Source: Massilia sp. BJB1822 | GTDB taxonomy: Bacteria > Pseudomonadota > Gammaproteobacteria > Burkholderiales > Burkholderiaceae_D | Direction of reading: 5' to 3' | Length of the DNA stretch: 64,000 nucleotides | NCBI RefSeq assembly: GCF_013369485.1 | Contig: NZ_JABWEB010000001.1 | Span: 248,001 to 312,000 of the forward strand | Shown here: positions 1-6,981 of the stretch, in pieces | Position numbering within the stretch: the stretch's first letter is position 1 | Layout: each line of letters begins with the position of its first letter | Notes under the pieces: model-generated | The model's input: the letters and a program-made list of their open reading frames with translations, nothing else | What the model was told of the DNA's origin: nothing | Database searches by the model: none | Position numbers and translations under genes: made by a program

Positions 1-324
1 GTCTTCCGTCATATTCCGCAGCCGCGCAACGAGGAGGACGAAATGGCCTCCGAACCCTGGTATCCCGTGGGACGCCACGACGTGTTTCCCGAGCAGTTCG
101 GCAAATTCCTGCTGGGGAACACGCACATCCGCAAGTATTTCCTGAAACACCATGCCGACCTGCTGACGCAAGCCTGGTGGCAAGCGCACAAGGAACGCAT
201 CGAAGCCGGCATTATCGAGGATGTCTTCCCCTATCCTCAGCACGTCCGTTTCTGCAATCAAACTTCCGCACAAACCCTGGCGCCAGTGACGCCACCACTT
301 TTGGAGACTGTTGAAAATGAATGA
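1..324 (+). CDS. aceK: Isocitrate dehydrogenase kinase/phosphatase, C-terminal part
   Basis: The frame is open from base 1, so the 5' end lies outside the window; 107 C-terminal residues are present. The pieces WYPVGRHDVFPEQF and VFPYPQHVRF match the end of AceK, the bifunctional enzyme that phosphorylates and dephosphorylates isocitrate dehydrogenase to split flux between the TCA cycle and the glyoxylate shunt. The kinase/phosphatase active site is upstream and cannot be checked. The stop codon overlaps the start of the thiolase gene by 8 bases, so the two are probably read from one transcript here. The short length is due to the window edge, not gene decay. Confidence 0.88.
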   Translation, partial: VFRHIPQPRNEEDEMASEPWYPVGRHDVFPEQFGKFLLGNTHIRKYFLKHHADLLTQAWWQAHKERIEAGIIEDVFPYPQHVRFCNQTSAQTLAPVTPPLLETVENE

Positions 325-1513
325 TCCTATCGTTATCGTCGGCGCCGCGCGCACCCCGATGGGCGCCTTCCAGGGCGATTTTTCCAGCCTGAGCGCCAAT
401 GATCTGGGCGCCGTGGCCATCAAGGCCGCCGTCGAGCGCGCCGGCGTCAAGCCGGAAGCCGTGGAACACGTTTATTTCGGCAACTGCCTGATGGCAGGCC
501 AGGGCCAGGCGCCCGCGCGCCAAGCCCTGATCAAGGCCGGCCTGCCGACCTCGACCGGCGCCGTGACCCTGTCCAAGATGTGCGGCTCGGCCATGCAGGC
601 GGCCATCTTCGCGCATGACACCCTGGCCGCCGGCAGCGCCGAGGTGGTGGTGGCGGGCGGCATGGAATCCATGACCAACGCGCCCTACCTGATCCCGAAA
701 GCGCGCGGCGGCTACCGCATCGGCCACGCCATGATGTTCGACCACATGATGCTGGACGGTCTGGAAGACGCCTACAACCGCGACGAAAAAGGCGGCGGCC
801 GCTCGATGGGCACCTTCGCCGAAGAGTGCGCCACCCAGTACAAGTTCACGCGCGAAGCGCAGGACGCGTTCGCCATCGACTCCGTCAAGCGCGCCCAGGC
901 CGCCACGGCCGACGGCAGCTTCGCCTGGGAAATCGTGCCGGTGACCGTGTCCGGCCGCGCCGGCGAGGTGGTGATCGAGAAGGATGAAGGTCCGGGCAAG
1001 GCCAAGCTGGACAAGATCCCGGCCCTGAAGCCGGCGTTCAAGAAAGACGGCACGATCACCGCCGCCTCCTCGTCCTCGATCAACGACGGCGCCGCCGCCC
1101 TGGTGATGATGCGCGAATCGACCGCCAAGAAACTGGGCCTGACCGTGCTGGCCAAGGTGGTCGGCCACGCCACCCAGGCGCAGGCGCCGAACCTGTTCAC
1201 CACGGCCCCGGTGGGCGCGATCCAGAAACTGTTCGCCAAGAACGGCTGGAAGGCCAGCGAGGTCGACCTGTTCGAAGTGAACGAAGCGTTCGCCGCCGTG
1301 CCGATGGCCGTCATGCACGATCTGGACATCCCGCACAGCAAGATCAATATCCACGGCGGCGCCTGCGCCCTGGGCCACCCGATCGGCGCCTCCGGCGCGC
1401 GCATCATCATCACCCTGCTCGGCGCGCTGCGCAAAACCGGCGGCAAGCGCGGCGTGGCCGCCCTGTGCATCGGCGGCGGCGAGGCGACCGCGGTCGGCAT
1501 CGAACTGGCGTAA
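317..1513 (+). CDS. Acetyl-CoA C-acetyltransferase (thiolase)
   Basis: A 398-residue thiolase that condenses two acetyl-CoA or cleaves acetoacetyl-CoA. The acyl-accepting Cys lies at about residue 89 in LSKMCGSAM; the second half carries VNEAFAAVPM, the His motif CALGHPIGASGAR and the terminal Cys motif CIGGGEA. The ATG at 317 is chosen because TTGGAG (301-306) sits 10 bases upstream; a TTG two codons earlier would also be in frame. The gene overlaps the aceK stop and is followed 9 bases later by an SDR gene. Whether it serves beta-oxidation, ketone-body or PHB metabolism cannot be told; the nearby acyl-CoA dehydrogenase and the leucine genes at 28-38 kb, which yield acetoacetate, favour a catabolic role. 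Confidence 0.93.
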   Translation: MNDPIVIVGAARTPMGAFQGDFSSLSANDLGAVAIKAAVERAGVKPEAVEHVYFGNCLMAGQGQAPARQALIKAGLPTSTGAVTLSKMCGSAMQAAIFAHDTLAAGSAEVVVAGGMESMTNAPYLIPKARGGYRIGHAMMFDHMMLDGLEDAYNRDEKGGGRSMGTFAEECATQYKFTREAQDAFAIDSVKRAQAATADGSFAWEIVPVTVSGRAGEVVIEKDEGPGKAKLDKIPALKPAFKKDGTITAASSSSINDGAAALVMMRESTAKKLGLTVLAKVVGHATQAQAPNLFTTAPVGAIQKLFAKNGWKASEVDLFEVNEAFAAVPMAVMHDLDIPHSKINIHGGACALGHPIGASGARIIITLLGALRKTGGKRGVAALCIGGGEATAVGIELA

Positions 1514-1522
1514 GCTAAGCCG

Positions 1523-2191
1523 ATGGCAACCGCACTCATCATTGGCGCCTCGCGCGGCATCGGCCACGAACTGGTGCGCCAGTACCTGGCCGCGGGCTGG
1601 CGCGTGATCGCCACCGCGCGCCAGGCGCAAGACTGCGATGCGCTGGAGGCCATGGGGGCCGACACGCACGAACTCGACGTCAACAATGTGGAAGCGGTTG
1701 CCGCGCTGGGCTGGAAGCTCGACGGCGAGCATCTGGAGGTGGCCATCCTGAACGCGGGCGTATATGGCCCGCGCCACGACGGCTTCCCCACCCAGAGCGA
1801 CTTCGACCAGGTGATGCACACCAATGTGCTGGCGGCGATGCGGCTGTTGCCGATCCTGGCTCCGCTGGTGAGCTTGGCGCGCGGCAAGCTGGCCGTCCTG
1901 TCCTCGCGCATGGGTTCGCTCAGCGAGCGCAGCCATGCCAGCGGCTCGCTCTACCGCGCCAGCAAGGCCGCGCTGAACTCGGTGCTGATCGACACCGCCC
2001 TGCTGTATGGCGGCAAGGGCGTCACCTGCGTCGCCTTCCATCCCGGCTGGGTCCGGACCGAGATGGGCGGCGCCGGCGCCGACATCTCCGCCGAAGAAAG
2101 CGCCAGCGGCATGCGCGCCACCCTGGCCCGCCTGCCCGCCAGCGACAAACCCGCCTACCTCAACTACGACGGCAGCCCCATCGCCTGGTAA
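1523..2191 (+). CDS. SDR family oxidoreductase
   Basis: A 222-residue short-chain dehydrogenase/reductase. It has the N-terminal NAD(P)-binding motif GASRGIG (residues 8-14), an acidic DVNN stretch, NAG in the core, an active-site Ser in VLSSRMGS and the catalytic YxxxK in LYRASKAALN. It resembles the short C-factor-like SDRs rather than the longer acetoacetyl-CoA reductases, so I do not call it PhaB. It starts 9 bases after the thiolase stop with only a weak ribosome site, consistent with translational coupling. The substrate is unknown. Confidence 0.85.
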   Translation: MATALIIGASRGIGHELVRQYLAAGWRVIATARQAQDCDALEAMGADTHELDVNNVEAVAALGWKLDGEHLEVAILNAGVYGPRHDGFPTQSDFDQVMHTNVLAAMRLLPILAPLVSLARGKLAVLSSRMGSLSERSHASGSLYRASKAALNSVLIDTALLYGGKGVTCVAFHPGWVRTEMGGAGADISAEESASGMRATLARLPASDKPAYLNYDGSPIAW

Positions 2192-2207
2192 GCGCCCAAC
2201 CACCGCC

Positions 2208-2252
2208 GAGCCCGTGTCCACCGTGGGGTCAGACCCCATTCGGACACGAGCT
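2208..2252. repeat. Dispersed palindromic element, copy A
   Basis: An imperfect inverted repeat whose arms read GAGCCCGTGTCCA and (on the other strand) GAGCTCGTGTCCGA, around the core GGGGTCAGACCCC. It is nearly the reverse complement of copy B 18 bases downstream, so the two could form a larger hairpin, and it matches copy C at 39735. It lies in the 142-base gap between the SDR and acyl-CoA dehydrogenase genes. The form is that of a REP-like extragenic palindrome. Confidence 0.75.
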
Positions 2253-2270
2253 CTACCGTTATACAGCTGA

Positions 2271-2314
2271 GTCCGTGTCTGATCGGGGTCTGACCCCAAG
2301 GTGGACACGGGCTG
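2271..2314. repeat. Dispersed palindromic element, copy B
   Basis: The second copy, in inverted orientation to copy A, around the core GGGGTCTGACCCC and ending AAGGTGGACACGGGCTG. That right half is identical to copy C at 39.7 kb. Its left arm, GTCCGTGTCTGATC, is more diverged. It ends 19 bases before the acyl-CoA dehydrogenase start codon and only 7 bases before that gene's ribosome site, so it may influence expression of that gene. Confidence 0.75.
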
Positions 2315-2333
2315 AACAGTCAGAAGGATTGCA

Positions 2334-3461
2334 ATGATTTTGAGTGAAGAGCATCAGATGATTCGGGACGCGCTGCGCACGTTTGCGCAGGAGCGGCTGG
2401 CGCCCAACGCGGGGCGCTGGGATAAGGAACATTATTTTCCGCAGGCAGAGCTGAAAGAGCTGGCGGCGCTGGGCGCCTTCGGCGTGGCCGTGCCGGAAGA
2501 ATTGGGCGGCGCCGGCCTCGACTATGTGTCGCTGGCCCTGGTGCTGGAAGAGATCGCCGCCGGCGATGGTGGCACCTCGACCATCATTTCGGTCAACAAT
2601 TGCCCGGTGTGCAGCATCGCCATGATGTATGCCAATGCGCAGCAAAAGGAACAGTGGCTGCGTCCGCTGGCTCAGGGCGAGCTGCTGGGCGCTTTCTGCC
2701 TGACCGAGCCGCACACGGGCAGCGATGCCGCCGCCCTGCGCACCACGGCCACGCGCGATGGCGACCATTATGTGCTGAACGGCGTAAAGCAGTTCATCAC
2801 CAGCGGCAAATATGCCGACGTCGCCATCGTCATGGCCGTCACCGACAAGGCGGCCGGCAAGAAGGGCATTTCGGCCTTCTGGGTGCCGACCTCGACGCCG
2901 GGCTATATCGTGGCGGGCCTGGAGCAGAAAATGGGCCAGCATTCTTCCGACACGGCCCAGATCGTGTTCGAGAATTGCCGCATCCCGGCCGAGAACCTGA
3001 TCGGAGAGGAAGGCATGGGTTACAAGATCGCGCTGTCCGGGCTGGAAGGCGGGCGCATCGGCATCGCCTCGCAGTCGGTGGGCATGGCGCGTTCGGCCTA
3101 CGAGGCCGCGCTCAAGTATGCGCGCGAGCGCGAAACCTTCGGCAAGCCAATCTTCGAGCATCAGTCGGTGCAGTTCAAGCTGTCCGATATGGCGACCCAG
3201 CTCGAAGCGGCGCGCCAGCTGATCCTGCATGCGGCGGCGATGAAGGATGCCGGCCTGCCCTGCCTGAAGGAGGCGGCCATGGCCAAGCTGTTCGCGTCCG
3301 AAATGGCGGAGCGCGTCTGCTCGGATGCGATCCAGATCCATGGCGGCTACGGTTATGTCAGCGACTTCCCGGTCGAGCGCATCTACCGCGATGCGCGCGT
3401 GTGCCAGATTTACGAGGGCACCAGCGATATCCAGAAGCTGCTGATCGCCCGCGCGCTGTAA
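2334..3461 (+). CDS. Acyl-CoA dehydrogenase (short-chain type)
   Basis: A 375-residue flavoprotein that oxidises an acyl-CoA to the 2-enoyl-CoA. It has the FAD/substrate motif CLTEPHTGSDA, the ERETFGKPI segment and the C-terminal catalytic-base motif IYEGTSDIQ. The Glu in that motif is the base of short/medium-chain and 2-methyl-branched enzymes; isovaleryl-CoA dehydrogenases carry Gly there. This is therefore probably not LiuA, although leucine-degradation genes lie 25 kb away. AGAAGGA upstream (2321-2326) supports the start. It follows the paired palindromes A and B and ends in a hairpin. Confidence 0.92.
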   Translation: MILSEEHQMIRDALRTFAQERLAPNAGRWDKEHYFPQAELKELAALGAFGVAVPEELGGAGLDYVSLALVLEEIAAGDGGTSTIISVNNCPVCSIAMMYANAQQKEQWLRPLAQGELLGAFCLTEPHTGSDAAALRTTATRDGDHYVLNGVKQFITSGKYADVAIVMAVTDKAAGKKGISAFWVPTSTPGYIVAGLEQKMGQHSSDTAQIVFENCRIPAENLIGEEGMGYKIALSGLEGGRIGIASQSVGMARSAYEAALKYARERETFGKPIFEHQSVQFKLSDMATQLEAARQLILHAAAMKDAGLPCLKEAAMAKLFASEMAERVCSDAIQIHGGYGYVSDFPVERIYRDARVCQIYEGTSDIQKLLIARAL

Positions 3462-3466
3462 GGCGC

Positions 3467-3493
3467 ATGCCGCCACTACCCAGGTGGCGGCAT
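3467..3493 (+). terminator. Hairpin after acyl-CoA dehydrogenase
   Basis: A perfect 10-bp stem, ATGCCGCCAC / GTGGCGGCAT, with a 7-base loop begins 5 bases after the stop codon. It is followed only by TTGTCA, so intrinsic termination may be weak. Confidence 0.55.
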
Positions 3494-3494
3494 T

Positions 3495-3563
3495 TGTCAT
3501 AAAAGTGTATTCATTTGTCCTCAAGCTGGCGCATTGTGTCTTTTCCTTTTGCACTCTTATAAA
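3495..3563 (+). promoter_or_regulatory. Promoter and putative RstA-like operator of the response regulator gene
   Basis: TTGTGT (3534-3539) and TATAAA (3558-3563) are 18 bases apart, about 26 bases before the start codon. Upstream, TGTCATAAA-N2-TGTA (3495-3509) is repeated before the cognate kinase gene (6923-6937), and the two -10 regions share ACTCTTATA followed by AAAAT or CAAT. This suggests that both genes are controlled by one DNA-binding protein, most simply the regulator itself. Confidence 0.5.
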
Positions 3564-3589
3564 ATAGCCATCTTCGATGGAGGATGGCC

Positions 3590-4270
3590 ATGTACCAAGT
3601 ATTGCTGGTGGAGGACGATGCGCGCCTGGCCGAGCTGGTGACGGAATACCTTGGCGCCTATGAGTTCAAGGTGACGGTGGTGGGCCGCGGCGACCAGGCG
3701 CTGGCCAGCTTCAAGGCCAGTCCGGCCGATGCGGTGATCCTGGACCTGATGCTGCCCGGCCTGGATGGCATGCAGGTGTCGCGCCAGCTGCGCGAGATCA
3801 GCAAGGTACCAATCCTGGTGATGACGGCGCGCGAAGATTCCTACGATGAAGTGTCCCTGCTGGAGCAGGGCGCCGACGATTTCGTCAACAAGCCGGTGCA
3901 GCCGCGCGTGCTGCTAGCGCGCCTGCGCGCCCTACTGCGCCGCGCCCAGGACAAGCAGGCCAGCAATGGCATGGTGTTCGGCGCGCTGAACATCGCCACC
4001 AGCGACCGCACCGTGACCTGGCGCGGCGAGCCGGCACTGCTCAGCAACACGGAATACAAGCTGCTGCTGGTGCTGGCCGAATCGGCCGGCCGCGTGCTGT
4101 CGCGCGATGCGCTGCTGAAGAAGATGCGCGGCATCGAGTTCGATGGCCTGGACCGCAGCATCGATAACAGCATTTCCAAGCTGCGCCGCAAATTCGACGA
4201 CGGCGAATCGGAAAAAATCAAAACAGTGTGGGGCGAAGGCTATCTGTTCTCGCCTTCAGCCTGGAACTGA
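3590..4270 (+). CDS. OmpR-family response regulator, RstA-like
   Basis: A 226-residue two-domain regulator. The receiver domain has the acidic pair in LVEDD, the phosphoacceptor Asp52 in ILDLMLPG, a conserved Thr in VMTARE and Lys in FVNKP. A winged-helix domain follows, ending in KLRRKF and KTVWGEGYLF. The VTVVGRGDQA segment resembles E. coli RstA. The ATG at 3590 is preferred because GGAGG at 3579-3583 leaves 6 bases of spacing; an in-frame ATG at 3584 is too close. The matching kinase is not adjacent but at 6982, beyond three opposed envelope genes. The stop abuts the stop of the convergent gene with no gap. Confidence 0.88.
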   Translation: MYQVLLVEDDARLAELVTEYLGAYEFKVTVVGRGDQALASFKASPADAVILDLMLPGLDGMQVSRQLREISKVPILVMTAREDSYDEVSLLEQGADDFVNKPVQPRVLLARLRALLRRAQDKQASNGMVFGALNIATSDRTVTWRGEPALLSNTEYKLLLVLAESAGRVLSRDALLKKMRGIEFDGLDRSIDNSISKLRRKFDDGESEKIKTVWGEGYLFSPSAWN

Positions 4271-4957
4271 TCACTCGATCACGGGCACGATGGCCAGCGG
4301 CGCGTTCTGGCTGATCAGCTGCACCTTCTCCGGCCAGTCCTGGAAGCGGTAGACCACGATGCGAAAGCCGGTGTTCGGGTCGGCGTCGAAGATCGCGCCT
4401 TCCGCCACCGGCAGCAGATGTTCTTTCTCGCCGTCGCGCACGCGCACCTGGGCCTCGCCCTTGCGCAGGAAACCGAAACGCACGCCGCTGCAGCGCCGGC
4501 TGCCGTAGCTGGCCGCATCCAGGTAGCGCTGGTACTGCAAGGCCTGCTCGCAAGCGCTGCGCAGGTCAACGCCCTCATACAAACCATCCAGACGCACGAT
4601 GATCGACAGGCGCGGCTGGAAAGCGTACTGGCTGATCTTGCGGTTCAGGACCAGGGCCGCGTTCTCGTCATACGCGCCCTTCAGCAGCGGAAAGGTGGTG
4701 CGGCCGGTGGCGTCGAGCGGCAGATTGAGCTGGCTGGCCTTGACGTTCAGGGTCAGGCGCAGGCCGTCGGGCGGCTGGCCGTCGCGCGCGCTGACCTGGT
4801 AGTGGTTTTGCAGGAAGTGTTTGGGCTTGCCGTATTTTTCGAACTGCACCATGACGCGGTAGGCATCGCGGTAGCTGATCCACTCGCTCTGGGCGAGCGC
4901 CGGCCCCGCCGCCAGCAGGGCCGCGCATGCGAGGAGGGCGTGGATCGGCATCATCAT
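4271..4957 (-). CDS. Secreted protein of unknown function
   Basis: A 228-residue protein beginning with three Met codons and a signal peptide (MMMPIHALLACAALLAAG, cleavage near ALAQ). The mature part has no motif I can name with confidence; it contains WISYRDAYRVM near its start, two Cys (in RSACEQ and RRCSGV) that could form a disulfide, and a probable beta-rich C-terminal half. Its start codon overlaps the stop of the upstream mipA-like gene (TGATG), indicating translational coupling. It is the last gene of a three-gene envelope operon enclosed by the RstA/RstB-like pair, and is likely periplasmic. Confidence 0.75.
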   Translation of the reverse strand: MMMPIHALLACAALLAAGPALAQSEWISYRDAYRVMVQFEKYGKPKHFLQNHYQVSARDGQPPDGLRLTLNVKASQLNLPLDATGRTTFPLLKGAYDENAALVLNRKISQYAFQPRLSIIVRLDGLYEGVDLRSACEQALQYQRYLDAASYGSRRCSGVRFGFLRKGEAQVRVRDGEKEHLLPVAEGAIFDADPNTGFRIVVYRFQDWPEKVQLISQNAPLAIVPVIE

Positions 4958-5838
4958 CAGAAACGGTAGGCCAGGGCGGTGGCGACGCTCGCGCCTGTGG
5001 TTTGCGTGACGATGGGACTGGCGCGCGCGTCGCCGCGCAATTGCTGCACCGAGAACACGCTGGTCAGCATCCAGGAGGGAGACCAGGTCCAGGTCCAGCG
5101 CAGATGCGCGTGCACGTCCTTCAAACCGCCGCGCGGCGTATAGTGCGGCGCCAGCGGCGTGTCCCTGGGCGTCAGGCCGAAGAACTCGCGGTTATAGCTG
5201 CCGTTCACCAGCGTCATGCCTGCGGTGACGGACAGCGTATGATGCGGCGCGATCTCGAAGGCCATGCGCTGCAAGTCCACACTCCAGCGCAGGCCGCGGC
5301 CCTCATTGCCCGCGCCATAGGACAGGCTTTGTGCCAGCCGCAGCTCGCGCATCAGATAGTAGTTGAAGAAGGCACCACCTTCCAGCCGTGTGCGGATGCG
5401 CGGCAAATCGTTGTTATAGCTTGCCGTTCCGGTCGCGGCGCTCGCGCTGCTGGACGTCGCTTCTACCGGCCGCACGATGACGGCATCGCCTGGCTGACCG
5501 GTCAGGTTGGTCGGCAGCACCGGGCCGCCGCGCGCGCCGCGGCCGGTGTGCAAGGTCAGCAGGGGTCCATACTCCACGCCGGGACGGTCGGACAAATGGA
5601 TGCCTGCGCTTTGTCCAGCAATGAACATGCCATTGCTCCATTCGATCTGAAGCGCGGGCTTGAGCCAGGAACGATGCCCGCTGCCACCTTCATAATTCGG
5701 CGCGTATTGCAGGCCCAGGCCCACATACATATCGCGGCTGCCATCCGGCATGGGATTGGTAGCGGGCGTCTGCGCCGCCGATACAGCGCAGAAGCCACTC
5801 AGGACCGCTGCGCTGGCGTGGGATTTCAGTGTGAGCAT
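4957..5838 (-). CDS. MipA/OmpV family outer-membrane protein
   Basis: A 293-residue protein with signal peptide MLTLKSHASAAVLSGFCAVSAA, followed by the typical early segment MYVGLGLQYAPNYEGG, alternating beta strands and a C-terminal Phe (ALAYRF). MipA/OmpV proteins are small outer-membrane barrels; MipA in E. coli scaffolds MltA and PBP1B. An in-frame ATG at 5868 would lengthen the n-region by 10 residues; 5838 is chosen for the cleaner signal peptide, since neither start has a good ribosome site. It is encoded between a PrcB-like lipoprotein gene and a secreted unknown, next to an RstA-like regulator. Confidence 0.82.
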   Translation of the reverse strand: MLTLKSHASAAVLSGFCAVSAAQTPATNPMPDGSRDMYVGLGLQYAPNYEGGSGHRSWLKPALQIEWSNGMFIAGQSAGIHLSDRPGVEYGPLLTLHTGRGARGGPVLPTNLTGQPGDAVIVRPVEATSSSASAATGTASYNNDLPRIRTRLEGGAFFNYYLMRELRLAQSLSYGAGNEGRGLRWSVDLQRMAFEIAPHHTLSVTAGMTLVNGSYNREFFGLTPRDTPLAPHYTPRGGLKDVHAHLRWTWTWSPSWMLTSVFSVQQLRGDARASPIVTQTTGASVATALAYRF

Positions 5839-5888
5839 GGAAAAGGCTGAGGGCTGGCATGCCGCCATTCTAGCCTAGCCCGCCCATT

Positions 5889-6848
5889 TCACTTTTCCCC
5901 ATAAAAATATCCCGGTTCGGCAATCTGCTGGCCGAAGAGCACTGCATCCTCGCTGCGCGCCACTTTCACCATCTCGCCAACGGCGGTGAAGGACGCCAGG
6001 CAAGCGCTGTCCGCCTGCGGACCGCTGTCGATGCGCGCCACATACAGCTGGCTACCCGAACGGAATACCTCGCGCACCCGGCTCGCATAACAGCCGCCCA
6101 CCGAATGCACGCCGCCATAGGCGAAGATCACCATCTCCTTGGCGAAATCGATTTCCGGCAAGGGCTGCTCGCTAACCTCGCTCCATATGGCCTGCCAGCT
6201 GGCGGCATCCTTGATTACCTTGTTGAAAGGCAGATGGGGAGCGCTGACCAGGCGTCCATCCTTGCCGAAGAAGTAGGCGCTCAACGCAATCTGCATGCGG
6301 CTGAACGGCAAGCTCTGCGCCTCGATGCGGCGGAACTCCGGCATCCCTTCGATCCGGTCGACGACCGCCAGATGCTGCGGCTGCGGCAGATAGGCGGGGC
6401 AAACGGCATCCGCTTGCGCATTGCGCCAGCTGTATTCCACCAACAGCTTCCCCTGGCGCAAACTGGTGCGCTCGATGCGGATATCGGCGCAACCATCGCC
6501 CTGCGCGCCGCGGAACAGGGCGATCACCATCTTGCGCCCAAAATCGATTTGCGGCAGCGGCGGCGGCTGCGGATTGTCCGCATGGACCTCCTGCCACAGC
6601 TGGCGCCAGGCGGCTTCGTCGCGGACCACATTCTGCCGGGCCGTCCGCACGGCGCTGGCGCCATTGTGCAGCAGGGTACCGAATACCAGTTCTTTGCTCT
6701 CTGCAAGCTTGTCATCAACAACAACGCCGGGAGCGCCGCGTTCGACCAAGGTGGTATTCGTGGACGCGCCATTTCCGCCACCACCGCAAGCACTCAACAG
6801 CACAACGCCGACCAAGGCACAGATACTGGCATAAGGGGATTTGCTCAT
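5889..6848 (-). CDS. Lipoprotein with two PrcB-like domains
   Basis: A 319-residue lipoprotein: the signal peptide ends in VVLLSACGGGG with lipid attachment at Cys. The mature protein is an internal duplication. VVRDEAAWRQLW, QIDFGRKMVIALFRG and GDGCADI in the first half correspond to VIKDAASWQAIW, EIDFAKEMVIFAYGG and VGGCYAS in the second. This pattern resembles the C-terminal domain of PrcB, a partner of a treponemal protease complex. It starts the operon leading to mipA, divergent from the RstB-like kinase with 133 bases between start codons, so the two share a control region. Confidence 0.72.
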   Translation of the reverse strand: MSKSPYASICALVGVVLLSACGGGGNGASTNTTLVERGAPGVVVDDKLAESKELVFGTLLHNGASAVRTARQNVVRDEAAWRQLWQEVHADNPQPPPLPQIDFGRKMVIALFRGAQGDGCADIRIERTSLRQGKLLVEYSWRNAQADAVCPAYLPQPQHLAVVDRIEGMPEFRRIEAQSLPFSRMQIALSAYFFGKDGRLVSAPHLPFNKVIKDAASWQAIWSEVSEQPLPEIDFAKEMVIFAYGGVHSVGGCYASRVREVFRSGSQLYVARIDSGPQADSACLASFTAVGEMVKVARSEDAVLFGQQIAEPGYFYGEK

Positions 6849-6922
6849 AGGGACTCCTTGTTATCAATGAAGTCATCTTAATGCCCGCACGGTAGAGATT
6901 CGTCCTGCAAATGCGGGCGAAT

Positions 6923-6972
6923 TGTCATAAATTTGTAAGTGAATTGTTTGCCGGGAGCTTAACTCTTATACA
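6923..6972 (+). promoter_or_regulatory. Promoter and putative RstA-like operator of the kinase gene
   Basis: TTGTTT (6944-6949) and TATACA (6967-6972) have the ideal 17-base spacing, 9 bases before the kinase ATG. TGTCATAAA-N2-TGTA at 6923-6937 repeats the block upstream of the regulator gene. The site lies in the divergent gap with the PrcB-like lipoprotein gene, so it could act on both. Confidence 0.55.
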
Positions 6973-6981
6973 ATCCCGCCC

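Noticed and set aside
212..2308. Long open frame on the minus strand opposite the thiolase and SDR genes
   Set aside because: It is the mirror of strong codon bias in real genes; the product is Gly/Ala/His/Arg-rich without family motifs.
2334..3461. Isovaleryl-CoA dehydrogenase (LiuA) as name for the acyl-CoA dehydrogenase
   Set aside because: The motif IYEGTSDIQ carries the catalytic Glu of short-chain/2-methyl-branched enzymes; isovaleryl-CoA dehydrogenase has Gly at that site.
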